Source: JBGAHD01 sp044226395
GTDB taxonomy: Bacteria > Pseudomonadota > Gammaproteobacteria > Xanthomonadales > Ahniellaceae
Assembly: GCA_044226395.1 (NCBI GenBank)
Contig: JBGAHD010000001.1
Location: 744,001-808,000, forward strand
Reading direction: 5' to 3'
Length of the DNA stretch: 64,000 nt
Each line of letters begins with the position of its first letter. Within the stretch, counting starts at the first letter, position 1. The notes beneath the pieces are model-generated. The model was not told the origin of the DNA. It ran no database searches and worked only from the letters and a program-made list of their open reading frames with translations. The position numbers were made by a program, and so were the translations under genes. Shown one piece after another: positions 8,728 to 17,048 of this stretch.

Positions 8728-9810
8728 CTAGCCGTTGCGGCGCGCGAAGTCCTTCATGAAATCCACCAGGGCCTGGACACCGGCCAAGGGCATCGCGTTG
8801 TAGATCGACGCGCGCATGCCTCCGACCGAGCGGTGACCCTTGAGCGTGAGCAGACCCGCGTTCTTGGATTCCTTGAGGAAGGGCTCGTCGAGGCGTTCGT
8901 CGATGAGGCGGAACGGCACGTTCATGCGCGAGCGCGCGGCCTTGGCGATGGGATTGGCGTAGAAGCCGCCGGAGTTGTCGATGGCGTCGTACAGCAACTG
9001 CGACTTGGCGACATTGTGCTTCTCGATCGCCGCCAGACCGCCCTCGGCCTTGAGCCACTTGAACACCAGGGCCGCGAGATACCAGCCAAAGGTGTTGGGC
9101 GTGTTGAGCAGCGACGCCTCCTTGGCATGCGCCGCGTAGTTGAAGATGTTCGGGATCTCGGCAGGGCTTCGCGCCAGCAGATCCTCGCGAATGATCATCA
9201 CCACCAGACCCGCGGCGCCGATGTTTTTCTGCGCGCCGGCGTAGATCGCGCCGAACTTCGACACGTCGAGCGGTCGCGACAACAGGTTCGAGGACATGTC
9301 GGCGATCAAGGGCACGTCGCCGACCGCGGGCACGTCATGAAATTCGACGCCGCCGATGGTTTCGTTCGAGGTGTAGTGCACGTAGGCGGCTTGCGGATCG
9401 AGCTGCCAGGTCTCGTGCGCGGGAATCTCGAAGAAGTTCTGCGCCTCGCTCGAAGCGGCGATGCGCACCGCGCAAGAAGGCTTGGCTTCCTTGGCGGCCT
9501 TCTGGCCCCAGGAACCGGTGAGCACGTAGTCGGCCGAACGGCCGCGCGCGAAGTTCATCGGAATCTGCGCGAAGTGCTGCGTCGCGCCACCTTGCAGGAA
9601 CAGGATCTTGTGCGAGGCCGGCACCGACAGAAGCTCGCGCAGATCGCGCTCGGATTCCTCGGCCAGGGCCATGAATTCCTTGCCGCGATGGGAGATTTCC
9701 ATCACCGAGGCGCGCGCCCCGCCCCATTCCAACAGTTCTTGTTGCGCCTGCTTGAGCACCGCCTCGGGCAGCGCCGCCGGGCCCGAGCTGAAGTTGTAGC
9801 CGCGAGACAC
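8728..9810 (-). CDS. serC: Phosphoserine aminotransferase
   Basis: A 360-residue PLP enzyme that makes phosphoserine from 3-phosphohydroxypyruvate and also serves pyridoxine synthesis. It opens 'YNFSSGPAALPEAVL' and carries the PLP lysine in 'AGAQKNIGAAGLV'. The start is GTG at 9810: an in-frame TGA lies two codons upstream, so no longer start is possible, and a strong GGAGGT site lies 5 nt before the GTG. That ribosome site sits inside a potential hairpin (separate entry). serC is the first gene of the supraoperon. Confidence 0.97.
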   Translation of the reverse strand: MSRGYNFSSGPAALPEAVLKQAQQELLEWGGARASVMEISHRGKEFMALAEESERDLRELLSVPASHKILFLQGGATQHFAQIPMNFARGRSADYVLTGSWGQKAAKEAKPSCAVRIAASSEAQNFFEIPAHETWQLDPQAAYVHYTSNETIGGVEFHDVPAVGDVPLIADMSSNLLSRPLDVSKFGAIYAGAQKNIGAAGLVVMIIREDLLARSPAEIPNIFNYAAHAKEASLLNTPNTFGWYLAALVFKWLKAEGGLAAIEKHNVAKSQLLYDAIDNSGGFYANPIAKAARSRMNVPFRLIDERLDEPFLKESKNAGLLTLKGHRSVGGMRASIYNAMPLAGVQALVDFMKDFARRNG

Positions 9811-9816
9811 GAGTCA

Positions 9817-9871
9817 CCTCCATACGGATCAGCATGGAGGCTACCATGTGGCAGCGCAGCATGGGAGCCTC
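9817..9871 (-). promoter_or_regulatory. serC leader with two mutually exclusive hairpins over the ribosome site
   Basis: On the minus-strand transcript, arms 9834-9840 and 9817-9823 form a perfect 7-bp stem (CCTCCAT/ATGGAGG, 10-nt loop) that buries the serC GGAGGT site at 9816-9821. An alternative 6-bp stem pairs 9866-9871 with 9837-9842 (GAGGCT/AGCCTC). It uses four of the same bases (9837-9840), so forming it would free the ribosome site. The geometry is seen in the sequence; a regulatory switch is inference. Confidence 0.4.
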
Positions 9872-9873
9872 GA

Positions 9874-12800
9874 CTATATGACGAGGCGTTCCGCTCCCAG
9901 GGTGCTGCCGGCCAGCATCGCCGCGAACTCGGTTTCGGCCAGGGGCGCGGCGTAGAGAAAGCCCTGCGCCGTGCGGCAACCGAGCTCGCACAGCATGTTG
10001 GCCTGAGCCTGATTCTCCACGCCTTCGGCGGTGAGGTTGAGGCCCAGGTCCTCGGCGAAGCGCGCCACCGTGCGCACGATGGCGCGGTGACGGCGATTGG
10101 TCTCGACATCGCTGACGAAGGCGCGATCGATCTTCAAGCCATCGAAGGGCGAAGCCGCGAACAACTCGAGCGACGAGTAGCCGGTGCCGAAGTCATCGAC
10201 CACCAGGCCCACGCCCCGCTCCGACAACGACGACAACAAGGCCACCGAGCGCGCGCTGCCGAAGCGGAACACGGTCTCGGTGATTTCCAGCCATACGCGA
10301 TCGGGACGGATGCCGGAGCGTTCCAGCACCAGACTCAACTCATCGGCGAAATCCAAGGCCGAGAGCTGACGCTCGTCGACATTGACGTTGATGCGCAGAT
10401 CACTATGTCCGGGATAACGCCGCTGCCACTCGAGCACGCGCGCGCAGGCTTGTTCGAGCACCCACCAGTCGATCTCGGCGACCAGGCCCGATTCCTCGGC
10501 CACGCCCAGGAACTCAGCCGGCGGCAACAGCCCGCGCGTGGGATGTTCCCAGCGCACCAGGGCCTCGGCGGCGACCACGCGGTGCGTGCGCATGTCGACG
10601 ATGGGTTGGTAGAAGACGCGGAACTCTTCGCGTTCCAGCGCCTGACGCAGATCCGTCTCCAAATGAAAACGCGCGCGCGCGGCGTTGTGCATGGCGGCGT
10701 CGAAGACGACATAGCCGGCCTTGCCGAGGGCCTTGGCGCGATACATCGCGGTGTCGGCATCGCGCATCACTTGATCGACCGAGTGATAGCCGAGCGAGCC
10801 GAGCACGACGCCGATGCTCGCGCCGGAGTAAACGCGATTGCCGCCGATGTCGAAGGGCTTGTCGAACAGATCGAGCACGCGCCGGGCCAGATCCTCGGCG
10901 CGCGCGCGATCGCAGGCACCGCGCGGCAGCACGGTGAATTCGTCGCCGCCGTAGCGCGCGACCACGGCCTCGCCGCCGAGCGTGCCGCCGATGCGCTCGG
11001 CGATGGTCACCAGCAGGCGATCGCCGGCCGAGTGCCCCAGGCCATCGTTGACCAACTTGAAGCCATCGAGGTCGAGAAACAGCACGGCATATTGATGATC
11101 GAAGCGCTGCGCGGCCTCGCGCATGGCCAGATGCAATTGCTGCTGAAAGGCGAAGCGATTGGACAGCCCCGTGAGCGCGTCGTGCGTGGCCTGAAAACGC
11201 AGCCGCGATTCGGCGCGACGCTCGAGCGTGATGTTGCGCACCGTGCCGACCGAGGAACGCACGCCGTCGATCTCGATCGGCCCCGCGCTCAACATCACGT
11301 AGATCAGGCTCCCATCGCGATGCAGAAAGCAAGTTTCGAATTCCTCGGGCAGCGGCTCGCCGGCATCGGCCTTGCGCTGACGTTCCTCGACCTGGGCGAT
11401 ATGGGTGGTCGGCACGAAATCACGCCAGCCGCGGCCAATCATTTCGCGTTCGGCATAACCAAGCATGCGCGCCAGCGCGCGATTGACGAAGGTGAACTCG
11501 CCGCCGGCATTGAGATAGACGCCGAACTGACTGTTGTCGACCAAGGCGCGATAACGCGCCTCGGAACTGAGCAAGGCCTGCTCGGCCTGACGGCGCGCGG
11601 TGATGTCCTGCACGGAACCGTCGAAGGCATAGATGCGGTCGGCCTCGTCGCGCAGGGCACGCACCGAGATCTCGACCCAGATGCGGCCGCCGTCGGCGCG
11701 CAGGATTTCGGTCTGATGGTTTTCCAGCCGGCCCACCTCGCGCAGGCGCGCGATGATGCGCTCGCGCTCGCCGGCGCTGGCGTAGACATCTTGCATGTGA
11801 CGCACGCTGCGCTTGGCGAGCACGGCGTCGTCGTAACCCATCATCTGCGCCAGACGCGTATTGCACTCGAGCACTTCGCCGGCGAGCGAGGTCTTGAACA
11901 AGCCCACGGGCGAGTTCTCGAACATCTCGCGCACGCTCAGGCTCGCCTCGCGCAGTTGCCGCTCGGCGCGACGCTGCTCGGTGATGTCGCGGATGGTACC
12001 GGTGCTGGCGATGGCGCCGTTGTACATGATCGGCGACGAGCGCACGGCCGCCAGCACCTCGGTGCCGTCGGGGCGCACCAGCACGATCTCGTGGTCGAAG
12101 GTCAGCGACGAACCGGCCTCGCGCTGCTCGCGGCGACCGATCTGTTCCTGACGAAAGCGCGGCGCGACCACTTCCAAATAGTCGTGGCCGATGATGTCCT
12201 CGAGCGCGCGCCCGAGCATGCGGCACATGGCTTGATTGACGAACAGCACCAAGCCGTGTTGGAACAAGAACACGCCGTCGGCGAGATTGTCGACCAGGGC
12301 GCGATACAAGGTTTCGGACTGGCGCAGCGCGGTCTCGGCCGCGCGTTGCGCGGTGATATCGATGACCGAGCCCTCGAAGAAGCGCACGCGCCCTTCGTTG
12401 TCGCGCACCACGCGCACGTTCTCGGAGATCCAGATGGTCGAGCCGTCGCGGCGACGGATCTGGCTGCGCAGGTGCTCGATCGAATCGCGCGCCATCAGCT
12501 CGGCGTAGAGCCGCCCGGCATGGTCCTGATCGACATAGATGTCGCGCGCGCGCATGCCGGTGTTCGACAGCATCGCCGCGGGCGAATCGAAACCCAGGAT
12601 ATGCGCCATCGCCGGATTGGCGTCGATGAAATCACCGCCCGGCAAGCTGCGATACAAGCCCTCGAAGGCGGACTCGAACAAGGCGCGGTAACTGCCGCGG
12701 TTGTCATCGGGAGGTTCGGCCTGATCGAGCGGGCGCAGGCGCTGGACGAAGCCCAGCACCACGAGTCGACCGTCGTCCTCGAACATCTCGGCGCTGAGCA

Positions 12801-13068
12801 GGCCTTCGCGCATTTCGCCATCGCGCAGACGGATGACGATCGGCACCGCGGAGACGCGGCTGCAACTGCGCAGATCGCCCCAGATGCGCGCGCGCAGTTC
12901 GAAGTCAGGCCACAGGCCGAGTTCCAGCGGCTGCTTGCCGATGGTTTCCTCGCGCGACCAGCCCGTGACATGCTCGAAGGCGAGATTGACGTCCACGAAG
13001 GTGCCGTCCGTGGCTGCCAGAACCACGACCAGGCTGTCCGAGTACTTGAACGTCTTGCCGATATCCAC
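9874..13068 (-). CDS. Multi-PAS GGDEF-EAL cyclic-di-GMP protein
   Basis: A 1064-residue cytoplasmic protein without membrane segments. Five PAS/PAC modules (roughly 1-115, 125-245, 250-370, 375-495, 500-620) precede a GGDEF domain (about 630-800) with an intact 'RYGGDEF' and an EAL domain (about 810-1055). The EAL domain has 'AEALVRWEHP', 'ITETVF', 'DDFGTGYSSL', 'KIDRAFV' and 'TAEGVENQ'. Both catalytic sites look competent, so it may make and degrade c-di-GMP depending on input. The start is GTG with AGGAG upstream. It is divergent from msrP across 144 bp and lies 63 bp upstream of serC on the same strand. Confidence 0.94.
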   Translation of the reverse strand: MDIGKTFKYSDSLVVVLAATDGTFVDVNLAFEHVTGWSREETIGKQPLELGLWPDFELRARIWGDLRSCSRVSAVPIVIRLRDGEMREGLLSAEMFEDDGRLVVLGFVQRLRPLDQAEPPDDNRGSYRALFESAFEGLYRSLPGGDFIDANPAMAHILGFDSPAAMLSNTGMRARDIYVDQDHAGRLYAELMARDSIEHLRSQIRRRDGSTIWISENVRVVRDNEGRVRFFEGSVIDITAQRAAETALRQSETLYRALVDNLADGVFLFQHGLVLFVNQAMCRMLGRALEDIIGHDYLEVVAPRFRQEQIGRREQREAGSSLTFDHEIVLVRPDGTEVLAAVRSSPIMYNGAIASTGTIRDITEQRRAERQLREASLSVREMFENSPVGLFKTSLAGEVLECNTRLAQMMGYDDAVLAKRSVRHMQDVYASAGERERIIARLREVGRLENHQTEILRADGGRIWVEISVRALRDEADRIYAFDGSVQDITARRQAEQALLSSEARYRALVDNSQFGVYLNAGGEFTFVNRALARMLGYAEREMIGRGWRDFVPTTHIAQVEERQRKADAGEPLPEEFETCFLHRDGSLIYVMLSAGPIEIDGVRSSVGTVRNITLERRAESRLRFQATHDALTGLSNRFAFQQQLHLAMREAAQRFDHQYAVLFLDLDGFKLVNDGLGHSAGDRLLVTIAERIGGTLGGEAVVARYGGDEFTVLPRGACDRARAEDLARRVLDLFDKPFDIGGNRVYSGASIGVVLGSLGYHSVDQVMRDADTAMYRAKALGKAGYVVFDAAMHNAARARFHLETDLRQALEREEFRVFYQPIVDMRTHRVVAAEALVRWEHPTRGLLPPAEFLGVAEESGLVAEIDWWVLEQACARVLEWQRRYPGHSDLRINVNVDERQLSALDFADELSLVLERSGIRPDRVWLEITETVFRFGSARSVALLSSLSERGVGLVVDDFGTGYSSLELFAASPFDGLKIDRAFVSDVETNRRHRAIVRTVARFAEDLGLNLTAEGVENQAQANMLCELGCRTAQGFLYAAPLAETEFAAMLAGSTLGAERLVI

Positions 13069-13212
13069 AGGACTCCTGTGTTCATGCCGGCGTCGCGACG
13101 CGATCGAGTATAAGGGTCGATCACCGTCGCGGCGAGCCGTTCACGTTTTCCTTGCCGCGCGTTTGTAAGCTGCCGCGATCGAACCCGGTCACCCCTAACG
13201 ACCGAACTAGGA

Positions 13213-14205
13213 ATGGCCATGCGCTACCGACCACCCCAATTGCCCGCTTCGCAGATCACGGACGAAGCCTTGTATCTCTCGCGCCGCCGCTTGCTGCGCG
13301 GCCTGATCGGCGCCGCGCCCCTGTGCCTGCTCGGCTGCGGCGAAGATGACGCCGCCCCTTCCGCTATCGATACCGCGACCGCCGCCGATCCCCGCCAAGC
13401 GCCCTACGCAGGCGCGCGCAAGAGCAACTACAGTACGACCGAAACCCAGACCGGGTGGCGCGAAGCCACCGGATACAACAATTTTTACGAGTTCGGCACC
13501 GGCAAGGACGACCCGGCGCGCCAGGCCCGGCGCTTCGTGACCTCGCCGTGGGAGGTGACCGTCGCCGGTCACGCCGAAGTCACCGGCACCTTCGCCCTGG
13601 AAGACCTGCTCAAGCCGCACACGGTCGAGGAGCGCGTATACCGCATGCGCTGCGTCGAGGGCTGGTCGATGGTCATTCCGTGGAACGGCATTCCCTTGGG
13701 CGATGTGCTCAAGCGTTTCAAGCCGACCTCGCAAGCCAAGTACGTGGCCTTCACCACCCTGCTCGCGCCCGAGCGCATGCCGGGCCAGTCCTATCCCGTG
13801 CTCGATTGGCCGTATCGCGAGGGGCTTCGCATCGACGAGGCCATGCATCCGCTGACCCTGCTCGCGGTCGGTCTGTATGGGAAGACCTTGCCCAATCAGA
13901 ACGGCGCGCCGCTGCGCCTTGTCGTGCCGTGGAAGTATGGCTTCAAGGGCATCAAGAGCATCGTGCGCATCGAGTTCACCGAGAACCAGCCGCCGACCAG
14001 TTGGAACATGGTCGCGCCCGGTGAGTACGGCTTTTACAGCAACGTCAATCCGGCGGTGGATCATCCGCGCTGGAGTCAGAAGTCCGAGCGACGCATCGGC
14101 ACCGGCGGCATCTTCGGCTCGCGCATGGCGACGATGCCGTTCAACGGCTATGGCGGCGAAGTGGCGTCGTTGTACGCGGGCATGAATCTGCGGAACGATT
14201 TCTGA
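13213..14205 (+). CDS. msrP: Periplasmic methionine sulfoxide reductase, molybdopterin subunit
   Basis: A 330-residue YedY/MsrP protein that repairs oxidised methionines in envelope proteins. The N-terminus holds a twin-arginine signal (Arg24-Arg25-Arg26 then LLRGLIGAAP) for folded export with its Mo cofactor. The molybdenum-ligating Cys147 lies in 'RMRCVEGWSMVIPWNGIPL', as in the family. The Tat signal ends L-L-G-C (Cys42), a good lipobox, so this protein may be membrane-anchored rather than soluble. Two starts, 13213 and 13219, are possible; AGGA precedes the first. The stop overlaps the msrQ ATG by one base. Confidence 0.95.
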   Translation: MAMRYRPPQLPASQITDEALYLSRRRLLRGLIGAAPLCLLGCGEDDAAPSAIDTATAADPRQAPYAGARKSNYSTTETQTGWREATGYNNFYEFGTGKDDPARQARRFVTSPWEVTVAGHAEVTGTFALEDLLKPHTVEERVYRMRCVEGWSMVIPWNGIPLGDVLKRFKPTSQAKYVAFTTLLAPERMPGQSYPVLDWPYREGLRIDEAMHPLTLLAVGLYGKTLPNQNGAPLRLVVPWKYGFKGIKSIVRIEFTENQPPTSWNMVAPGEYGFYSNVNPAVDHPRWSQKSERRIGTGGIFGSRMATMPFNGYGGEVASLYAGMNLRNDF

Positions 14206-14813
14206 TGTCGCCACGGTGGCCCAAGCTCGCGGCGCATGCCCTGTGCGTCGCGCCGGCGCTCGTGCTCGTCTGGCGCACCTGGGCCGGCGCGCTCGGCCCC
14301 GACCCGGTCGCCGAGCTCACGCACGAGACCGGCATCTGGGCGATACGGATTCTGTTGGCGTGCTTGTGCGTGACGCCCGTGCGCAAGCTCATGGGCTGGC
14401 CGGTGCTGGCGCGCTATCGCCGCCTGCTGGGGCTGTGGGCTTTCGCGTATGCCGCCACGCATCTGGCGATTTATCTGGTGCTCGATCTCGGCGGCTACTG
14501 GGCGCAGATTCTCGACGACATCGTGAAGCGTCCCTTCATCACGGTCGGCTTCGCGGCCCTGGTGCTGATGCTGCCGCTGGCGGCGACCTCGACCCAGGGC
14601 ATGATGCGGCGGCTGGGCCGGCAATGGGCGCGACTGCATCGCCTGGTCTACGCCATCGGCGTGCTGGCGGTGCTGCATTTCTGGTGGGTGGTGAAATCGG
14701 GCAAGGTCATCGCCCGCCTCGAGCCCGTCGTCTACGCGGTCTTGCTGACCGTGCTGCTGCTGGCGCGTTTGCCCTGGTCGCGCTGGTTCAAGCGGGCGCC
14801 GCGGCCCGCGTGA
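14205..14813 (+). CDS. msrQ: Heme-binding membrane subunit MsrQ
   Basis: A 202-residue YedZ-family cytochrome with about six hydrophobic segments and conserved histidines in 'YAATHLAIYL', 'LHRLVYAIG' and 'AVLHFWW' that would ligate heme b. MsrQ passes electrons from the quinone pool or flavin reductase to MsrP in the periplasm. The start overlaps the msrP stop in a TGATG arrangement. It converges on the FHA gene with 25 bp between; a small GACAGC hairpin at 14824-14838 may end both transcripts. Confidence 0.95.
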   Translation: MSPRWPKLAAHALCVAPALVLVWRTWAGALGPDPVAELTHETGIWAIRILLACLCVTPVRKLMGWPVLARYRRLLGLWAFAYAATHLAIYLVLDLGGYWAQILDDIVKRPFITVGFAALVLMLPLAATSTQGMMRRLGRQWARLHRLVYAIGVLAVLHFWWVVKSGKVIARLEPVVYAVLLTVLLLARLPWSRWFKRAPRPA

Positions 14814-14838
14814 TCGGGGCCGATGACAGCGCCGCTGT

Positions 14839-15783
14839 CTAGTTGAACTTGAGCAGGAACAACGCCGCCATGATCACCGCGATCAGGGCGCCGGTGCCGA
14901 TCAGCCACCAGGGATTCCAGCTGCCACCGGCGGACTGAGTCGTCGACGACGCGGCGGGCGCGTCGTCGGCTCGCACGGCGCGCATGGTCTGCGTGACCAT
15001 GGGCGCGCGTCCTTCACCAGCGCCTAGCGCGCCGGGCGGCGGCACCGGCGTGGGCGTGGGCTGACGCACTTCATCGCGACGCGTGGGCATGCCCGGCGCC
15101 TCGATCAGGAATCGATTGCGATCAAACGCCAGCTGATCGCCGCTGTAGAGCACCGCGTCGCGCACCTGCACGCCATTGACGAAGGTGCCATTGGCCGAGC
15201 CGAGATCGCGCAGGAACAATTCGCCCGACTGCACTTCGATCATCGCGTGGCGACGCGACATCTCGGGCTCGTCGAGCACCAGATCGCAATCGCTGCCGCG
15301 ACCGATGACCAGACGCCCCGGAATGGCCACGACCTTGCCGAAGTAAGGACCGGACACGCCGCGCAACACGGCGCGCGGCGGCACCGCGCGGTAACGCGTG
15401 TCGCCAGAATCATCGGCGTCTTCCATGGGCGCGCCTCCAGGCGGCGGCGGAACGTGCTGGGTGACGACCTCGTCGGAATCGGGCTTGATCACGATGTTGA
15501 CCGAATCGACGCTGACCACGTCGCCGAGATTGAGGATGGCTTTCTCGCGCACGGGTCGCGCGTTGACGTGAGTCCAGGCTTCGGGGCTGGCGACCTCGAG
15601 GGTCATGCCGCGCTGATCGACCACGATGGACAGATGATGGGGTTGCACCGCGCCCGTCTTGAGCACGATGCCGTTGCCATCGGCGGACCCGATGGTGGTC
15701 TCGCCCGGCGGCACGAGCACGTCCTGATGTTCGCCCCTAGGAAAGCTAAGCCGCACGACCGTCCCCGCCATTGCCATGGCCAT
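14839..15783 (-). CDS. Tail-anchored protein with two FHA domains
   Basis: A 314-residue protein with two forkhead-associated domains and a C-terminal membrane anchor (about 290-312). FHA-2 (about 135-225) is canonical, with 'VIGRGSDCDLVLDEPEMSRRHAMIE' split into GR, SxxH and 'GSANGTFVNG'; it should bind phosphothreonine. FHA-1 (about 1-105) lacks the Arg and the SxxH core and is probably degenerate. A Pro/Ala-rich linker joins the second FHA to the anchor. It is the last gene of a same-strand set that includes a Ser/Thr kinase, its likely partner. The starts at 15783, 15777 and 15771 are all possible. Confidence 0.85.
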   Translation of the reverse strand: MAMAMAGTVVRLSFPRGEHQDVLVPPGETTIGSADGNGIVLKTGAVQPHHLSIVVDQRGMTLEVASPEAWTHVNARPVREKAILNLGDVVSVDSVNIVIKPDSDEVVTQHVPPPPGGAPMEDADDSGDTRYRAVPPRAVLRGVSGPYFGKVVAIPGRLVIGRGSDCDLVLDEPEMSRRHAMIEVQSGELFLRDLGSANGTFVNGVQVRDAVLYSGDQLAFDRNRFLIEAPGMPTRRDEVRQPTPTPVPPPGALGAGEGRAPMVTQTMRAVRADDAPAASSTTQSAGGSWNPWWLIGTGALIAVIMAALFLLKFN

Positions 15784-15818
15784 TCACTCTAGCATACGCA
15801 AACGCCCGCTCCCGCGCG

Positions 15819-16922
15819 TCACCACTCGCCACGAACATCGAGCAGCGTCCGCTTGGTGTGCAGGTCTTGACCATCGGCGCCTTCGACGAACATGGCCAGG
15901 CGCACGCGCCAATGATCGTCGAAACCATAGCCCACCCAGGGCATCACGCCGCGCATGGCGGCATGAAACCACCAGTCCTCGGCATTGAACGCCGCGAGCA
16001 CGGCGTCACGCTGGATGCGCTGGTAACTCAGGCCCAATTCCCAGGACTGCGGCTGGCGGCTGTCGCCCCAGACGAGGCTGCCGCGCGCGCCTTGATTGAG
16101 ATCGTCCGCGCCGAAGTTGTGCACCAGGTCCAGGCGCGCCTCGAGAGAACGTCCGGCCAGCGGCGTGTCGAACACGAATTGCAGGTCGCCCAGTCGATAG
16201 TCGCTGGTCAGACCTTGACCGGTGCGGCGATTGCCGCGCGCCAGGCCGTCGGGTCCGATCTCGTCGATGTCGTCGAAGCCGAGAAAACTGAAAAGAATGC
16301 CGCCACGCGTGGGCGCGCCCTCGCGCAGACGCCAGCCGACCTGCGCCGCGACCAGGCGAGTGACATCGGTATAAGGATGATCGATCTCGAAGGCGCCGCC
16401 GGAGAACGTCAGCCGATCAAAATCGCCGATGGCCATGCCGTGCTCGATCGACACGCCGGTCGGCCGCAGTTCGTTGTCCCAGACCATCGGCGACAACTCC
16501 AACGGCAAGGCATTGCGGCCGAGCGTCAAGGCGGTTTGCTCGCCCCAGTGCCAGCGCGCGTAGAGGCGATCGAGGTTGATGTCGGTGGCGCGTTGATTGT
16601 CGTGACTCCGGCGCAGCAGGCGAATGCTGTCGGCGCCATGGGAGCCTTCGATCGCGCCACCAATCTCGATCGACTCGGTCGCCTGCCAGCGCGCGCCGAT
16701 GCGACCGCGCGCGACGGTGCGCACTTCGTCGGGCAGATTCAATGGCAGGTCGCGCGTCTGATCGCCGCGCAGCAGGAAATCGCCGAACCAAGTCCAGTCG
16801 GAGGCGGTTTGCGCGGCATCGTCGTCGGCCGCGGCGGCGATCGGATCGTCGCTCTGCGCCGAGACGGATCCCGCCATCGCCATGGCCAACACAGCCCCCC
16901 ACCATCGCGGCGCGATCGTCAT
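15819..16922 (-). CDS. Putative outer-membrane porin
   Basis: A 367-residue protein with a clear signal peptide cleaved after about residue 22 (SVSA-Q). Alternating-hydrophobicity strands follow ('RGRIGARWQATESIEIGGA', 'WELGLSYQRIQRDAVL', 'HWRVRLAMFVEGA') and the chain ends in an aromatic (GEW), as do outer-membrane beta-barrels. It resembles the Porin_5-type 'putative porin' group found in Lysobacterales; substrate unknown. GGAGGAGAGGG precedes the ATG. It lies 126 bp after the kinase gene, with a candidate promoter in the gap, and 35 bp before the FHA gene. Confidence 0.75.
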   Translation of the reverse strand: MTIAPRWWGAVLAMAMAGSVSAQSDDPIAAAADDDAAQTASDWTWFGDFLLRGDQTRDLPLNLPDEVRTVARGRIGARWQATESIEIGGAIEGSHGADSIRLLRRSHDNQRATDINLDRLYARWHWGEQTALTLGRNALPLELSPMVWDNELRPTGVSIEHGMAIGDFDRLTFSGGAFEIDHPYTDVTRLVAAQVGWRLREGAPTRGGILFSFLGFDDIDEIGPDGLARGNRRTGQGLTSDYRLGDLQFVFDTPLAGRSLEARLDLVHNFGADDLNQGARGSLVWGDSRQPQSWELGLSYQRIQRDAVLAAFNAEDWWFHAAMRGVMPWVGYGFDDHWRVRLAMFVEGADGQDLHTKRTLLDVRGEW

Positions 16923-16978
16923 GCCCTCTCCTCCACGCCCCAGCCCGTCCTGGCCGTAAGAATTCCCCTGAGGACAGT

Positions 16979-17007
16979 TATGTATCTTATTGATTGATAG
17001 GCGTCAA
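16979..17007 (-). promoter_or_regulatory. Candidate sigma-70 promoter before the porin gene
   Basis: Read on the minus strand, TTGACG (17007-17002) is followed after 17 bp by TACATA (16984-16979). This is an unusually AT-rich patch in otherwise very GC-rich sequence. It would give the porin and FHA genes a start independent of the kinase. The -10 element is weak, so this is a tentative call. Confidence 0.35.
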
Positions 17008-17048
17008 CTCACCATCGTCAGGGTCGGCGCCCGACCCTTCGCGAGGGC

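Noticed and set aside
9811..9991. Leader peptide attenuator before serC
   Set aside because: The frame starting at the upstream ATGs continues far into serC in another frame, has no serine run, and shows no terminator with a U-tract.
8833..13113. 1426-codon plus-strand open frame opposite serC and the GGDEF-EAL gene
   Set aside because: The opposite strand has intact catalytic motifs throughout; the long frame reflects absence of AT-rich stops.
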